Part shown: positions 15,904 through 26,943 of the stretch, one piece after another
Position numbering within the stretch: position 1 is the first letter of the stretch
Layout of the letters: each line of letters opens with the position of its first letter
NCBI RefSeq assembly: GCF_014303735.1
Contig: NZ_CP060296.1
Span: forward strand, 1,747,501 to 1,811,500
Reading direction: 5' to 3'
From: Variovorax sp. PAMC28562
Lineage (GTDB): Bacteria > Pseudomonadota > Gammaproteobacteria > Burkholderiales > Burkholderiaceae_C
DNA length: 64,000 bases
Notes under the pieces: generated by a model
Told to the model about the DNA's origin: nothing
Databases searched by the model: none
The model's input: only the letters and a program-made list of their open reading frames with translations
Position numbers and translations under genes: made by a program

Positions 15904-17466
15904 TTAATGGGGCGTGGCGCGGCGCGAGGCGGCCGAGCATCGACGCAGTGCAGTTTGCACGGCGGTGTACCGCCAGTCGGAAAGCTGGCGGTCTGCTGGC
16001 GCGATCTCGACAGGGAAACCCGCACGGCGACCGATCTCATCCACAAACGCCTCGTCGGACGAAACCAGCCACGGTGAAATGATCACGGGACCATGTTCGT
16101 TTCTGGCGCGATCCGGCTCCTCGATGCCGCGCGTGTCGGGCCGTGTGGAGAGCCCCTCGGGGTTCACGAAATACACCACGTGCGGATCGTTGATCTTGAA
16201 GAATGTCTTGTCGGCCCGGACGCAGCGCAGCCAGAAATCGAAGTCGCCCGCGGAGCGGTAGCTGGTGTCGAACATCCCGACGTCGCTGTGCAACTCGCGT
16301 CGCCACATCGGCGCGTTGTGCGGGAAGTTCGATTGCATCAGGTTGTATGGGGTCACCACCGGGACAGCGCTGTGCACGCCGATCGCGGCAGTGCGATCGA
16401 ATGAGGCCTTGCCTTCGAAGCCGTAGTAGAAGTCTTGGTAGACGACGTCGACAAAGTCGAACTTCTTAAGGACTTCCGCCTGCCGCTCGAAGGAGTCATG
16501 GCGACGCAAGTCGTCCATGTTGGTGTTGGTGACGTAGCGTCCCTTCGCCATCTGCACGCCCAGGTTCCAGGCTTCGTAGATGCCGATTCGCGTCGCGGCG
16601 CGGTGATAGACAATGTTGGGGAAGCGCTCCATATAGCGCGCGATGACTTCGTATTCGTTCTCCGGCGAATTGGCATCGATGATGATTAGCTCGCTACGGG
16701 CGAACAGACTTTGCGACGTGATGTTCTGCATGAACTGTTCGATGTATTCGCCGCCGCGATAGAGGCTTGCGATCGCAGAGACCAGCAGAGTCGGTTCGTT
16801 TGCCACACGGAGACTGGGATAGATCCGGGGCCGCAGGGGCGGCGGATTGGCGTCGGTCACCGCCGCCTTATCCTGCCACTCCTTGATGCTGATGAACCGG
16901 TCCATTCCCATCCAGGGAAAAGTACCGGGGTCGAAGGGCGGGGGCGCTGGCGCGTCTGTCAGCTCTCGTGTTGCGCGCTGGGTCAACAATCCGAGTGCCA
17001 TCTTGTCGCGTCGAAGGGTCTGCTTCAGCAACTGGTCCCAATGCCCGATCTCTTGGGCCATGGGGCTGCGACCCAGCAGGGTGCCGTAAGCGAACTGAAT
17101 GAATTTGCCGTTCGGCATCTTGGGAACGAGCTGCGCGCGCGCTCGCACTGCCGCGGCTTCGGAGGAAGTCGCGATGTTTTCGATCATGGCCGCCGTGGTC
17201 ATGCGGCCGGACATGACTTCGCCTATCCAGTACTGCCGATCTTCCGGCCCCGGGAGGCGTTCGAGCGCCCATTCGTATACGCGTACGACGACCGTCTCGA
17301 CCTCGATCTCTGGCGGCCGCTCAGCAATGCGAGGAAACCGCGATTTCACGGAGGTTGGCGTTGTCTGCGTAATAGCGTTGTAGCAACGACGCAGCATGCG
17401 CTTTACCGGCTGAGGCAACTTGCGCAGCCACTCCGAGCTGCGAATCCGTTCAATCATTTTTTCCAA
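15904..17466 (-). CDS. Family 2 glycosyltransferase with N-terminal DUF4214-like repeats
   Basis: The 520-residue protein has two domains. Residues about 55–175 contain two copies of a pattern like DUF4214: VYEWALERLPGPEDRQYW and FAYGTLLGRSPMAQEIGHW, each followed by a helical segment. Residues about 225–480 form a GT2 domain with LLVSAIASLYRGGEYI, IIDANSPENEY and a TNTNMDD metal site, then SAGDFDFWLRC. DUF4214 modules occur in surface-layer and glycan-linked proteins and may bind the growing glycan. The gene lies 9 bases upstream of the GT4 gene. The specificity is unknown. Confidence 0.82.
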   Translation of the reverse strand: MEKMIERIRSSEWLRKLPQPVKRMLRRCYNAITQTTPTSVKSRFPRIAERPPEIEVETVVVRVYEWALERLPGPEDRQYWIGEVMSGRMTTAAMIENIATSSEAAAVRARAQLVPKMPNGKFIQFAYGTLLGRSPMAQEIGHWDQLLKQTLRRDKMALGLLTQRATRELTDAPAPPPFDPGTFPWMGMDRFISIKEWQDKAAVTDANPPPLRPRIYPSLRVANEPTLLVSAIASLYRGGEYIEQFMQNITSQSLFARSELIIIDANSPENEYEVIARYMERFPNIVYHRAATRIGIYEAWNLGVQMAKGRYVTNTNMDDLRRHDSFERQAEVLKKFDFVDVVYQDFYYGFEGKASFDRTAAIGVHSAVPVVTPYNLMQSNFPHNAPMWRRELHSDVGMFDTSYRSAGDFDFWLRCVRADKTFFKINDPHVVYFVNPEGLSTRPDTRGIEEPDRARNEHGPVIISPWLVSSDEAFVDEIGRRAGFPVEIAPADRQLSDWRYTAVQTALRRCSAASRRATPH

Positions 17467-17611
17467 CTTCGTGCGGACGAGACCGTGCTTGGCTTGATCC
17501 CAATGGGCCGTATCAAATTTCGCGTGGCCATCTGTGGGTTTACGGGGCTGGGTTCAGCGAAGGCAGCCTGGGCCAACACACCCATTCGGAGAAAAGGCGG
17601 AGTCCGTTCGT

Positions 17612-18941
<1,330 letters not shown>

Positions 18942-20270
18942 ATGTCGCAATTCGTCTCTTACGCACAGAACTACGAGGACGTGATGCTGCGGCGCGCATT
19001 GCTGGATGTGGAGCATGGCTTCTACATCGATGTCGGCGCACAGCGGGAGGAGTCTGACTCGGTGACGAAGGCATTCAGCCTGGCCGGCTGGAGGGGGATC
19101 AACATCGAACCTCATCCGGGCTATTTCGAGGAACTGGTTCGCGGCCGGCCGCTGGACATAAATCTCGACGTGGCGATCGGCGAGCGCGAAGGCTCGCTCA
19201 CCATAAGTTTCATCGACGACACGGGGCTGTCGACTGCCGACGACGAGATTGCGAAGCAGCATGCCGCTGCAGGTTATGCGATTCGTACGCAGGAAGTCGC
19301 CATGCTCACGCTTGCCATTGTCTGGCAGCGCCATGTGTCGGCGGGGCAGCCGGTGCATTTCCTAAAGGTCGATGTCGAGGGATTGGAGCAGGCGGTTCTT
19401 GCCGGAAACGACTGGACGAGCAATCGTCCGTGGATCGTGCTGGTCGAAGCCACGCTGCCGAACTCGCAGGTCGAGAACCATGCGTCATGGGAGCCAATGC
19501 TCCTGGATGCAGGCTACGTCTTCGTCTATGCGGACGGTCTCAACCGGTTCTACGTCGCACCGGAGCATGCAGAGCGCTGCGCAGCCTTCAAGTACCCACC
19601 CAATGTTTTCGACGGCTTCATCACGCTGCCGCTCCAGCGTTCGATCGAGGACGTAAAGACATTGCGGCAGACCATCGGCGAGATCGAAGCCGTCCGCGTA
19701 CAAGCCGCGCAGCGGGAGCAGGCGCTTGGAAAACGGCTTGCCCTCAGAGCGGACAACTTGAAAGCCGCATCTTCGCTGGCCGTGATGCACGAGAAAGCCG
19801 CATCTTCACTGGCCGTGATGCACGAGAAAGCCGCATCTTCGCTGGCCGTGATGCATGAAGAGAATGTCGCGCTGGATCGCGCATTGCGGGAATCGCACCG
19901 GCGGATCGAAGTGGCAGAAGAAGCGCTCGTCCAGGCGCATGAACGGGAGTCCGAGCTACGCGAGCGGGTGGAAGCTGCAGGCAAGAGCTGGTTCGAACTT
20001 TCTCCATGGTTCAGAGACTTTGCCCCGGCCCGGTTTTTGCGCAGGCAAGGTCGTCGCGTGGCAAAAGCGGGATGGTGGGCCCTGACGCCTTGGCGCATAC
20101 CGGAGCGGCTGCGCTTCATCCGGACGCGCGGGCTGCCTGCCACCCATGAAACACCCCCGGCAAGCCAACCTCGCCGCTGCGGCGCGGGCGAAGTGCATCC
20201 TTGCGGCCGGACCGTAGCGCCTCGACGGGCGGCCGGCAGCAGTGAAAAATCAGACTTGGAAGGGAGTTAG
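18942..20270 (+). CDS. FkbM-family methyltransferase with hendecad coiled-coil tail
   Basis: Residues about 1–225 are an FkbM SAM-dependent methyltransferase. SQFVSYAQNYEDVMLRRAL is the usual opening, then FYIDVGAQ, the SAM acidic position in INIEPHPGYF, and LKVDVEGLEQAVL. Residues about 233–350 are highly charged and helical, and include three identical 11-residue units (residues 274–306). After that comes GRRVAKAGWWALTPWRIPERL, a membrane-proximal-looking motif also present in the glycosyltransferase at 24793. FkbM proteins O-methylate sugars. The coiled coil could set spacing or oligomerise the protein. The ATG at 18942 fits family length best. The stop abuts the next ATG directly, so the genes are coupled. 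Confidence 0.84.
   Translation: MSQFVSYAQNYEDVMLRRALLDVEHGFYIDVGAQREESDSVTKAFSLAGWRGINIEPHPGYFEELVRGRPLDINLDVAIGEREGSLTISFIDDTGLSTADDEIAKQHAAAGYAIRTQEVAMLTLAIVWQRHVSAGQPVHFLKVDVEGLEQAVLAGNDWTSNRPWIVLVEATLPNSQVENHASWEPMLLDAGYVFVYADGLNRFYVAPEHAERCAAFKYPPNVFDGFITLPLQRSIEDVKTLRQTIGEIEAVRVQAAQREQALGKRLALRADNLKAASSLAVMHEKAASSLAVMHEKAASSLAVMHEENVALDRALRESHRRIEVAEEALVQAHERESELRERVEAAGKSWFELSPWFRDFAPARFLRRQGRRVAKAGWWALTPWRIPERLRFIRTRGLPATHETPPASQPRRCGAGEVHPCGRTVAPRRAAGSSEKSDLEGS
19761..19859 (+). repeat. Three tandem 33-bp in-frame repeats
   Basis: Units at 19761–19793, 19794–19826 and 19827–19859 encode KAASSLAVMHE three times. They differ only at silent positions (TCG/TCA, CAC/CAT, GAG/GAA). Eleven-residue periodicity is the hendecad of extended coiled coils. 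Near-identical DNA allows gain or loss of whole units by slippage without breaking the reading frame. Confidence 0.97.
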
Positions 20271-22676
20271 ATGGGAAGAAAACGAGCACCGCGCCTTGCG
20301 CTTGATATGTATGTCCTCGCACAGGGGATCAAGACGGGCGTGTATCGGGTTTGCGACGAGCTTTTTCCGTTGCTGGCTAGGTCCGATCAGTTCGATCCCC
20401 GTCTTTACTATAGAGCCGGCGACGACAAAAAACCCAGTGTCGCGGCCATCCATAGGCTATTGGGCGCTCCCACGCATGAGGCCCCCGCGGACACCCCATC
20501 TGCCGATGCCGACATCCTGTTGTCCCCGTTCGGCGTGGCCCCTGCGGAATGGCTGCGCGATCCGCAGGTACTCCAGGCCCACATCGTCTACGACCTGATC
20601 GGCATCCGTCATCCCGAGTACTTTTCGGAGCAGTCTGCCGCCGAGGTCCGCCGGATCATGGACAGCCTGGACGAGCACACGGTCGTGTTCGCGATTTCGG
20701 AATACACCCGAAACGATCTGCTGGCCTACCGGTCGGATCTCAGTCCATCGCAGGTCACGGTCATCCCCTTGGCCGCTGGCGCGGCCTTTCGTCCTTGCGA
20801 TGCCGTCGAACAGCGCAGGGCGGTGCGCACCAAGTACGGCATTCCGCTCGACGTGCCCTATGTGCTGAGCCTGGCGACGCTCGAGATCCGCAAGAACCTC
20901 GACCAGATCGTTCGCGCCTTTCTGCTGCATCTCGAACAGCAGCCGCAGAGCGAACTGCACCTCGTGCTTTCTGGCATGTCGGGCTGGAAGCTCGAGCGCC
21001 TGCAAGGCGCTCTCTCGTCGGCCGGGCACTGGCGCCATCGCATTGTGCTCACGGGCTTCGTGGACGATGACGACCTGTCCGCGCTCTACAGCGATGCCCT
21101 GTGCTTCATCTATCTGTCGCGATACGAGGGATTCGGACTGCCGCCGCTGGAAGCGATGGCGTGTGGTACGCCGGTGATCTGCGCCGACAACTCCTCATTG
21201 CCCGAAGTGGTGGGCAAGGCCGGACTGCTGCTCAATGCCGATGATGCGCAAGGCGTCGCAGCAGCACTGCAGAAGATCGCCGAATCGCCGGAGCTGCGCC
21301 AGCAGCTGGCCGATGCGGGTCTGAAGCGAGCAAAAGTGTTCAGTTGGGAGCGTTGCGCCGAAATCATTGTCGAGACCCTGTCATCAGCGTACGCGCTGCA
21401 TGAGCGGCGGCCGATCGGTCGTCGACCGCGCGACCTCGCATCGCCGGGCGGGCAAGTGCCCGGCGCGAAGCAGGTGAATGGTGTTGCCGAAGCCAGCTTG
21501 CTCGGATTCCAAAACGGCAGCCAGGGCCGCCGTTTCCCGGCATCGGACCCGATGCGATCGGCTTCCGCCGCCTGGCCGGTCTGGGTGGATCGCTTGCCGG
21601 ACAACGGCGGGCGAATCGTCGAGGGCGGACTGCGGACCGAAGGACGACACAAGAGCAGTACCGATGGCCAGCCGCTCGTCAGCTACATCACGGTCGTGCG
21701 CAACAACGCCGTGACGCTGGCGCGCACCCTCGATAGCGTGCAGCGGCAGACGTACCCGAACGTCGAGCACATTGTCCTGGATGGGGCATCCACAGATGGC
21801 ACGCTGGACCTCATTCGGCAGCACGCCGGCAACCTCGACTATTTCGTTTCGGAGCCGGACACCGGGCTCTATGCCGCAATCAACAAGGCGATTCAGCTGG
21901 CGCGAGGCCAGCTCATCTGCATTCTGAATTCCGACGACTGGCTCGAGCCGCGTGCTGCCGAGATCGCCGTTCACAGGATGAGCGGACGAACAGACGCTGC
22001 CCTGCTGCTCACGACGGCCCTTGTCGCAGCCGAGCCCGAAAAGGTTCGTGAATGGTGTCCGTCCGTCGTGCACCCGGGGTGCTACTTCACTTGCGCCGAC
22101 GATTGCCACAACGGTATCTACGCGAACCGTGCGGCCTACGAGCAGGCGGGTCCTTACGACGCCTCGTACAAGATCGTGGCCGACTTTAAGTGGCTCATGA
22201 CCTGCCTCGAGGCCGACGTTGGCTTCGTCTACACACGTGAGGCGACCGTCAACTACTCGATGGGCGGCATCTCGGGCGATATTAGGCAGCACAGCATCGA
22301 ATGCATTCGGGTCGTCCGAGAGCGATTTCCGTTCTTGTCGGCGATCGAAGCCAGTGGTCTCTACCACTGCTTCTTCAAACTGGGTGGCGCTGTTCGCGCA
22401 CTCGAGGAGGACCGGCCTGTCGATCTGACGGAGTTCGTGCGAAGCATGTTCACGGTCCATCAGGATCAAGCCGATTTCGTGCGCGCGTTGACCTGGGCGG
22501 CCATGGCCAGGCTGAGGCATCCCGCTGAGTTCACTCGCCCGGTCGCGGCGCTGCCCCCGCCCCCGCCGTTACCCTCGACCGGTAGGGCGCTCAAAGACCT
22601 GGTCAAGAGCGTGCTGCGTAGGTATCCGCGCCTCTACGGGCTTGCCGTGCGAGGCTACGTGCGGCTGCGGGCCTAG
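20271..22676 (+). CDS. Fused GT4–GT2 bifunctional glycosyltransferase
   Basis: The 801-residue protein joins two glycosyltransferases. Residues 1–375 are a GT-B/GT4 unit with [32 protein letters not shown], and the donor motif [12 protein letters not shown] followed by SSLPEV. A Pro/Gly/Arg-rich linker of about 85 residues follows. Residues about 460–690 are a GT2 unit with [33 protein letters not shown] and [10 protein letters not shown]. The tail ends in a basic helix [18 protein letters not shown]. The ATG directly follows the previous stop, with GGAAGGGA as ribosome site. Such fusions usually add two consecutive sugars of a repeat unit; both linkages are unknown. Confidence 0.88.
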   Translation: MGRKRAPRLALDMYVLAQGIKTGVYRVCDELFPLLARSDQFDPRLYYRAGDDKKPSVAAIHRLLGAPTHEAPADTPSADADILLSPFGVAPAEWLRDPQVLQAHIVYDLIGIRHPEYFSEQSAAEVRRIMDSLDEHTVVFAISEYTRNDLLAYRSDLSPSQVTVIPLAAGAAFRPCDAVEQRRAVRTKYGIPLDVPYVLSLATLEIRKNLDQIVRAFLLHLEQQPQSELHLVLSGMSGWKLERLQGALSSAGHWRHRIVLTGFVDDDDLSALYSDALCFIYLSRYEGFGLPPLEAMACGTPVICADNSSLPEVVGKAGLLLNADDAQGVAAALQKIAESPELRQQLADAGLKRAKVFSWERCAEIIVETLSSAYALHERRPIGRRPRDLASPGGQVPGAKQVNGVAEASLLGFQNGSQGRRFPASDPMRSASAAWPVWVDRLPDNGGRIVEGGLRTEGRHKSSTDGQPLVSYITVVRNNAVTLARTLDSVQRQTYPNVEHIVLDGASTDGTLDLIRQHAGNLDYFVSEPDTGLYAAINKAIQLARGQLICILNSDDWLEPRAAEIAVHRMSGRTDAALLLTTALVAAEPEKVREWCPSVVHPGCYFTCADDCHNGIYANRAAYEQAGPYDASYKIVADFKWLMTCLEADVGFVYTREATVNYSMGGISGDIRQHSIECIRVVRERFPFLSAIEASGLYHCFFKLGGAVRALEEDRPVDLTEFVRSMFTVHQDQADFVRALTWAAMARLRHPAEFTRPVAALPPPPPLPSTGRALKDLVKSVLRRYPRLYGLAVRGYVRLRA

Positions 22677-22680
22677 CACC

Positions 22681-23784
22681 GTGGCCCGCATCGCCTTCGT
22701 CGACCATTCGTTCCACCAGACCACCCGGTCGACGGCATTCCTGCCCGCGATGCTGCGGCGCAATGGGCATGTCGTCGACCCGTTCTGGGACGAGGGCTGG
22801 AAGGGCGGGCCCGTGGTGCCTTGGGATGCCGTCGCTTCGCACGACGTGGTGATCATGTTCCAGTCGTATTGCGACACGCAGGGGCAAAGGTTCCGGCAGG
22901 CGCATCCGAACGTTGTCTACATACCGATGCTCGATCAGTTCGGGCTCTGGCTCGGCCCGATGTACAACCTGTCGGCCTTTTGGGAACCGTTCCAGGGCTC
23001 GAAATTGCTGAACTTCTCCAACGCGCTGCATTGCATGACGACCGGCTTTGGCATCGCGAGCCACTTCGTTCGCTTCTACCCGCCGGCCGAAGCTTTGCCG
23101 GCACCGCGCAAGCCGGGGCTGCATGGCTTCTTCTGGTTGAGGCGCGAGCTGCAACTCAACTGGGCTGTGGTCCGCAAGCTGATCGGCGACACGGCCTTCG
23201 ACAGCTTCCACATCCATCTCGCGACCGACCCCGGCACGGTGCCGGCCGTGCTGCCGCCGCCCGAAGACGTGCAGCGCCATAACATAACAACCTCGACCTG
23301 GTTCGAGGACAAGTCTGAGCTAGAGGCCGTGATGCAGCGCGCCAACGTGTACTTCGCACCGCGGCCGGGCGAGGGCATCGGGCAGTCCTTTCTCGAGGCG
23401 ATGGGACGCGGCCAGTGCGTCGTCGCGCCGGACCAGGGCACGATGAACGAGTACATCGTGCCGGGCGTCAACGGGCTGCTCTACGACCTCTTCGATCCGG
23501 CGCCGCTCGATTTTTCGGATGTGGCCGCACTCGGCGTGCAGGCGCGTGCGGGCACGCTGGCCGGGCGCCGCTTGTGGGAGCAAGCCGAGCAGGATCTGCT
23601 GCGTTTCGTCCTTGCGTCCAGCGAGTCGCTCTACTTGGGGAAGTACCAGCACGGGGCCGCTGACCCCGCACCGGACGCTGCGCCGGGGCTGCGGAGGCTG
23701 GTGCAGCGCCATCCCGTGTTCAAGGCGACGCGCATCGTCTGGCATCCGCTGCTCGAGTTGGCGCGCAAGCTGGCCGGTCGCTGA
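22681..23784 (+). CDS. GT-B glycosyltransferase
   Basis: A 367-residue protein beginning VARIAFVDHSFHQTTRST from a GTG at 22681, four bases after the previous stop; reading further upstream runs into that gene. The C-terminal half holds PRPGEGIGQSFLEAMGRG, a Glu-x7-Glu motif as in GT4 donor sites, then PDQGTMNEYIVPGVNGLLY. The N-terminal half is family-specific and carries no motif I recognise. It ends in the amphipathic RIVWHPLLELARKLAGR, probably a membrane-anchoring helix. The neighbours suggest a role in the GDP-fucose-containing repeat unit, but no donor is assigned. Confidence 0.8.
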   Translation: MARIAFVDHSFHQTTRSTAFLPAMLRRNGHVVDPFWDEGWKGGPVVPWDAVASHDVVIMFQSYCDTQGQRFRQAHPNVVYIPMLDQFGLWLGPMYNLSAFWEPFQGSKLLNFSNALHCMTTGFGIASHFVRFYPPAEALPAPRKPGLHGFFWLRRELQLNWAVVRKLIGDTAFDSFHIHLATDPGTVPAVLPPPEDVQRHNITTSTWFEDKSELEAVMQRANVYFAPRPGEGIGQSFLEAMGRGQCVVAPDQGTMNEYIVPGVNGLLYDLFDPAPLDFSDVAALGVQARAGTLAGRRLWEQAEQDLLRFVLASSESLYLGKYQHGAADPAPDAAPGLRRLVQRHPVFKATRIVWHPLLELARKLAGR

Positions 23785-23840
23785 CCGAGCCCCAACCGCG
23801 CCGAACTGAATGACCACCAAGAAACGACCAAGGATTTAAT

Positions 23841-24800
23841 ATGACAACGCCAAAGAAGATATTCGTCGCAGGCCACCGCGGCCTGGTGGGCACCGCCACC
23901 ATTCGCGCGCTGCAGGGCCTGGCGGAGCACGAGATCCTGACGCGCACGCGCGGCGAGCTCGACCTCGGCAACCGGGATGCCACGCGCCAGTTCTTTCTGG
24001 AGAACCGTCCGGACCACGTGGTGATGAGCGCGGCCAAAGTCGGCGGCATCCTGGCCAACTCGAACTTGCCGGTCGACTTTCTGCACGACAACCTGCGCAT
24101 CCAGCTGAACGTGTTCGACGCGGCGCACGAGGCGAAGGTCGACCGCATGATCTTCCTCGGCTCGTCATGCATCTACCCTCGCGACTGCCCACAGCCGATC
24201 AAGGAAGAGTACCTGCTGACCGGCCCGCTCGAGGCCACCAATCGGCCCTATGCGCTGGCCAAGATCTCCGGCGTGGAGTCCTGCTGGGCCTTCAACCGCC
24301 AGTACGGCACGCGCTACCTGGCAGTGATGCCTACCAACATGTACGGCCCGGGCGACAACTACCACCCGGAGTATTCGCACGTGCTGCCCGCGCTGATCCG
24401 GCGCTTTCATGAGGCCAAGGTCAAGGCGGAGCCCTCGGTCGTCGTCTGGGGCTCGGGCAAGCCGCGGCGCGAGTTCATGTATTCGTCCGATCTGGGCGAT
24501 GCGCTGGTGTTCCTGCTTGGCCTCGACGACGCGCGCTTCGCGTCGCTGACGCGACCCGAGACAACTCCGCTGCTCAACGTCGGCGTTGGCGACGACGTGA
24601 CGATTCGCGAGGTGGCAGAACTGGTCAAGGCGACGGTCGACTACCGGGGCGAGCTACAGCTCGATGCCAGCAAGCCCGACGGCACGCCGCGCAAGCTGAT
24701 GGACGTAAGCAAGCTGCAGGCCCTGGGCTGGAAGGCGAAGACGCCGCTCGCAACGGGGCTCAAGAGCGCCTACGAAGACTTCCTCGCGCGCCATGCCTGA
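23841..24800 (+). CDS. fcl: GDP-L-fucose synthase
   Basis: The 319-residue SDR starts KKIFVAGHRGLVGTATIRAL and has the GDP-fucose synthase signatures SAAKVGGILANS, FLGSSCIYPRDCPQPI, the catalytic YALAK and the PTNMYGPGDNYHPEYSHVLP stretch. It performs the 3,5-epimerisation and reduction of GDP-4-keto-6-deoxymannose made by Gmd. Together with manC and gmd in this locus it shows that GDP-L-fucose is made; only the phosphomannomutase is not seen here. Its last eight bases overlap the next gene (ATGCCTGA). Confidence 0.96.
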   Translation: MTTPKKIFVAGHRGLVGTATIRALQGLAEHEILTRTRGELDLGNRDATRQFFLENRPDHVVMSAAKVGGILANSNLPVDFLHDNLRIQLNVFDAAHEAKVDRMIFLGSSCIYPRDCPQPIKEEYLLTGPLEATNRPYALAKISGVESCWAFNRQYGTRYLAVMPTNMYGPGDNYHPEYSHVLPALIRRFHEAKVKAEPSVVVWGSGKPRREFMYSSDLGDALVFLLGLDDARFASLTRPETTPLLNVGVGDDVTIREVAELVKATVDYRGELQLDASKPDGTPRKLMDVSKLQALGWKAKTPLATGLKSAYEDFLARHA

Positions 24801-26940
24801 AAGCGAGATTCGACGACACGCAAGAAGGCTCGCCAAGGCGTTCTGGTGGGCCGCGACGCCCTGGCGCATCCAGGAGCGGATGCAGTTCCTGCGGGCACGG
24901 GCTGCCGCCCGGGTGCGTGCGGACAGGCTGGCGCCTTACGTTGCCAGCGAGCGCGAGCGTGCGGCCCGTCGGGCGCGCGGCGAAGCGGTCCCGGCGCCCG
25001 CCCTGCTCGACCTGCATGACGACGATGCACTCGCGCAGGTCGCGGGCGAGGCATGGGCCGGCTTGTCATGGCCGCCGGTCGCCGGCGCGGCGGTCGTCGA
25101 CACATGGACGGCCGCGCGCTTCTGCATCGACCTGCTGCGCCGGTGCGCCGACCTGCGCGAGCGCTTTCCAACCGCGCTGGTGGGCGGAAGCGACAACCAA
25201 TTCGCCGCGTGGCTGCAGCGCGAGGGTGCCAGCGAGTTCGGCTTGAGCGATGCCGGCATCCAGCACGTGCGCGATGCGCTCGACGCGGACCTGGCGACCC
25301 GAGCGCGACAGGCTTTCCTCACGCGCGAATCGCTGCACGGCGTGCTGCCCCAGGGGTTGACCCCAGCCGGATCGCACGCGCTGTTCGGCTGGTTCGCCAG
25401 CTTGGGCATCGACGAAGCTGGCTTGCGTGCGGAGGAAGTCTGGTGGCTTTTGCTCCAGGCGGTGCAGCGCCCGGCGCACGAACTTATGCAGGCGTACCTC
25501 TTCACTCCGGCTTGGCAAGACCTGCACCCGGATGGCCTTACGGTGTTCGGGCGCGATGCATTCGCTACATGGTTTGCGGCGGAGTACGGTCATTCTGCTG
25601 ACCGGGGCGACTGGACCGACGCGTCGCGCTGGCCTGCCTGGCAGACGCCTGCGCTGCAAATCCGTGCGGCCTTCTGGGCACGACCCGCCTGGCGCGCCGC
25701 GCATCCCGAAGCGTTCATAGATGTGCCCCGCGCGCTCGCGTTCCTCGGCTGGTTGCGGTGGGGGGCCGATCTGCCCGAAGCGCAGCGCGCGTGGTGCGAT
25801 GCGCTCGATGCCGAGCTGGTGGCCTCCGAGCTTGCCCAGCCCGGCGTTAACGTAATCGGACATTTTTGCTATGCCTCCGGCCTGCGCGTCTCGGTCGAAT
25901 CGATGGTCCAGGGCATGGGCCGGGTCGGTGTCGCGACCTCGCTGCGCGACGTCTACACCGATGTCAAGGACGACCCGCACCATGCCGAATACTCCGGCAT
26001 GGAGGCGTACGACGTGACGGTGATTCATACCCAGCCCGAGCCGTTGTTCAATCAAGCGTACGAACGGGCCAATCTGCTCGAGCGCACGCCGCGCACCTAT
26101 CGCATCGGCTACTGGTACTGGGAGTTCGATTCGGTTCCCGATGCGTGGGCCCATCACGCGAGCAAGGTCGACGAGATCTGGGCCGCCACCGCGTTCGTCG
26201 CCAAGGGGCTGCGTGCCAAGACCCAGGTGCCGGTCCGGACGCTCTTCCCGGGCGTCAAGCTGGCGCCGTTCGAGGCGCGGAGCAAAGCGCATTTCGGCCT
26301 CGACGAAGGGCGCTTCACCTTCCTCTTTACCTTCCACATGATGAGCGTGATGGAGCGCAAAAATCCGCTCGGCCTGATCCGCGCGTTCCGCTCGGCATTC
26401 AAGGCCGACGAGCCGGTATCGCTGGTGCTGAAGACATCGTTCGGCGACCGGCATCCGACGCAGTTGCAGGAGCTCCACGCCGCCGCGGCCGGCGCGTCGA
26501 TCAAGATCGTCGACGAGGTGATGAGTCCCGACGCGGTGCTGTCCCTCATGCATGCCTGCGACGCCTATGTGTCCCTGCATCGCAGCGAGGGCCTCGGCCT
26601 CACGATGGCTGAGGCCATGCTGATGGGCAAGCCGGTGATCGCGACGCGCTATTCTGGCAACGTCGACTTCATGGACGATGGGAATAGCCTGCTGGTTGAC
26701 TACCGACTGGTGAAGCTTGGTCGCGACATCCCGCCCTACAGCGCCGATCTGGAGTGGGCCGAGCCGTCCGAGGCGCATGCGGCGCAGCTGATGCGACGCG
26801 TCTACGAGGACCCGGACCGCGCACGGGCGCTGGGGCAGGCCGCTACGAAGAGTGCGCGGGAACGCCTCTCGCTGGATGCGGCGGGGCGGCGGTTCGCAGA
26901 TCGGCTCGCAGAGATTCGTGAGGCACGCCGAACGGCCTGA
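24793..26940 (+). CDS. Large GT4 glycosyltransferase with N-terminal helical extension
   Basis: The 715-residue protein opens with ARRLAKAFWWAATPWRIQERM, nearly the same motif as the tail of the FkbM-type protein. Residues about 40–340 are Ala/Arg/Trp-rich and contain two related segments, FTPAWQDLHPDGLTVFGRD and ARPAWRAAHPEAFIDV, a pattern seen in large polysaccharide glycosyltransferases. Residues about 350–710 form the catalytic GT-B part: NVIGHFCYASGLRVSVESM, YWYWEFDSVPDAW, and HRSEGLGLTMAEAMLMGKP as the E-x7-E donor site. It overlaps fcl by eight bases, and a fucosyltransferase role is attractive but unproven. It ends three bases before the convergent exporter ATPase gene. Confidence 0.85.
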   Translation: MPESEIRRHARRLAKAFWWAATPWRIQERMQFLRARAAARVRADRLAPYVASERERAARRARGEAVPAPALLDLHDDDALAQVAGEAWAGLSWPPVAGAAVVDTWTAARFCIDLLRRCADLRERFPTALVGGSDNQFAAWLQREGASEFGLSDAGIQHVRDALDADLATRARQAFLTRESLHGVLPQGLTPAGSHALFGWFASLGIDEAGLRAEEVWWLLLQAVQRPAHELMQAYLFTPAWQDLHPDGLTVFGRDAFATWFAAEYGHSADRGDWTDASRWPAWQTPALQIRAAFWARPAWRAAHPEAFIDVPRALAFLGWLRWGADLPEAQRAWCDALDAELVASELAQPGVNVIGHFCYASGLRVSVESMVQGMGRVGVATSLRDVYTDVKDDPHHAEYSGMEAYDVTVIHTQPEPLFNQAYERANLLERTPRTYRIGYWYWEFDSVPDAWAHHASKVDEIWAATAFVAKGLRAKTQVPVRTLFPGVKLAPFEARSKAHFGLDEGRFTFLFTFHMMSVMERKNPLGLIRAFRSAFKADEPVSLVLKTSFGDRHPTQLQELHAAAAGASIKIVDEVMSPDAVLSLMHACDAYVSLHRSEGLGLTMAEAMLMGKPVIATRYSGNVDFMDDGNSLLVDYRLVKLGRDIPPYSADLEWAEPSEAHAAQLMRRVYEDPDRARALGQAATKSARERLSLDAAGRRFADRLAEIREARRTA

Positions 26941-26943
26941 CTA

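Noticed and set aside
19761..19859. CRISPR array
   Set aside because: The repeats are contiguous without spacers and lie in frame inside a coding region.
25066..26778. Minus-strand open frame of 570 codons opposite the large GT4 gene
   Set aside because: It is antisense to a gene with a clear catalytic domain, has His/Arg-rich composition typical of a shadow frame and no ribosome site.
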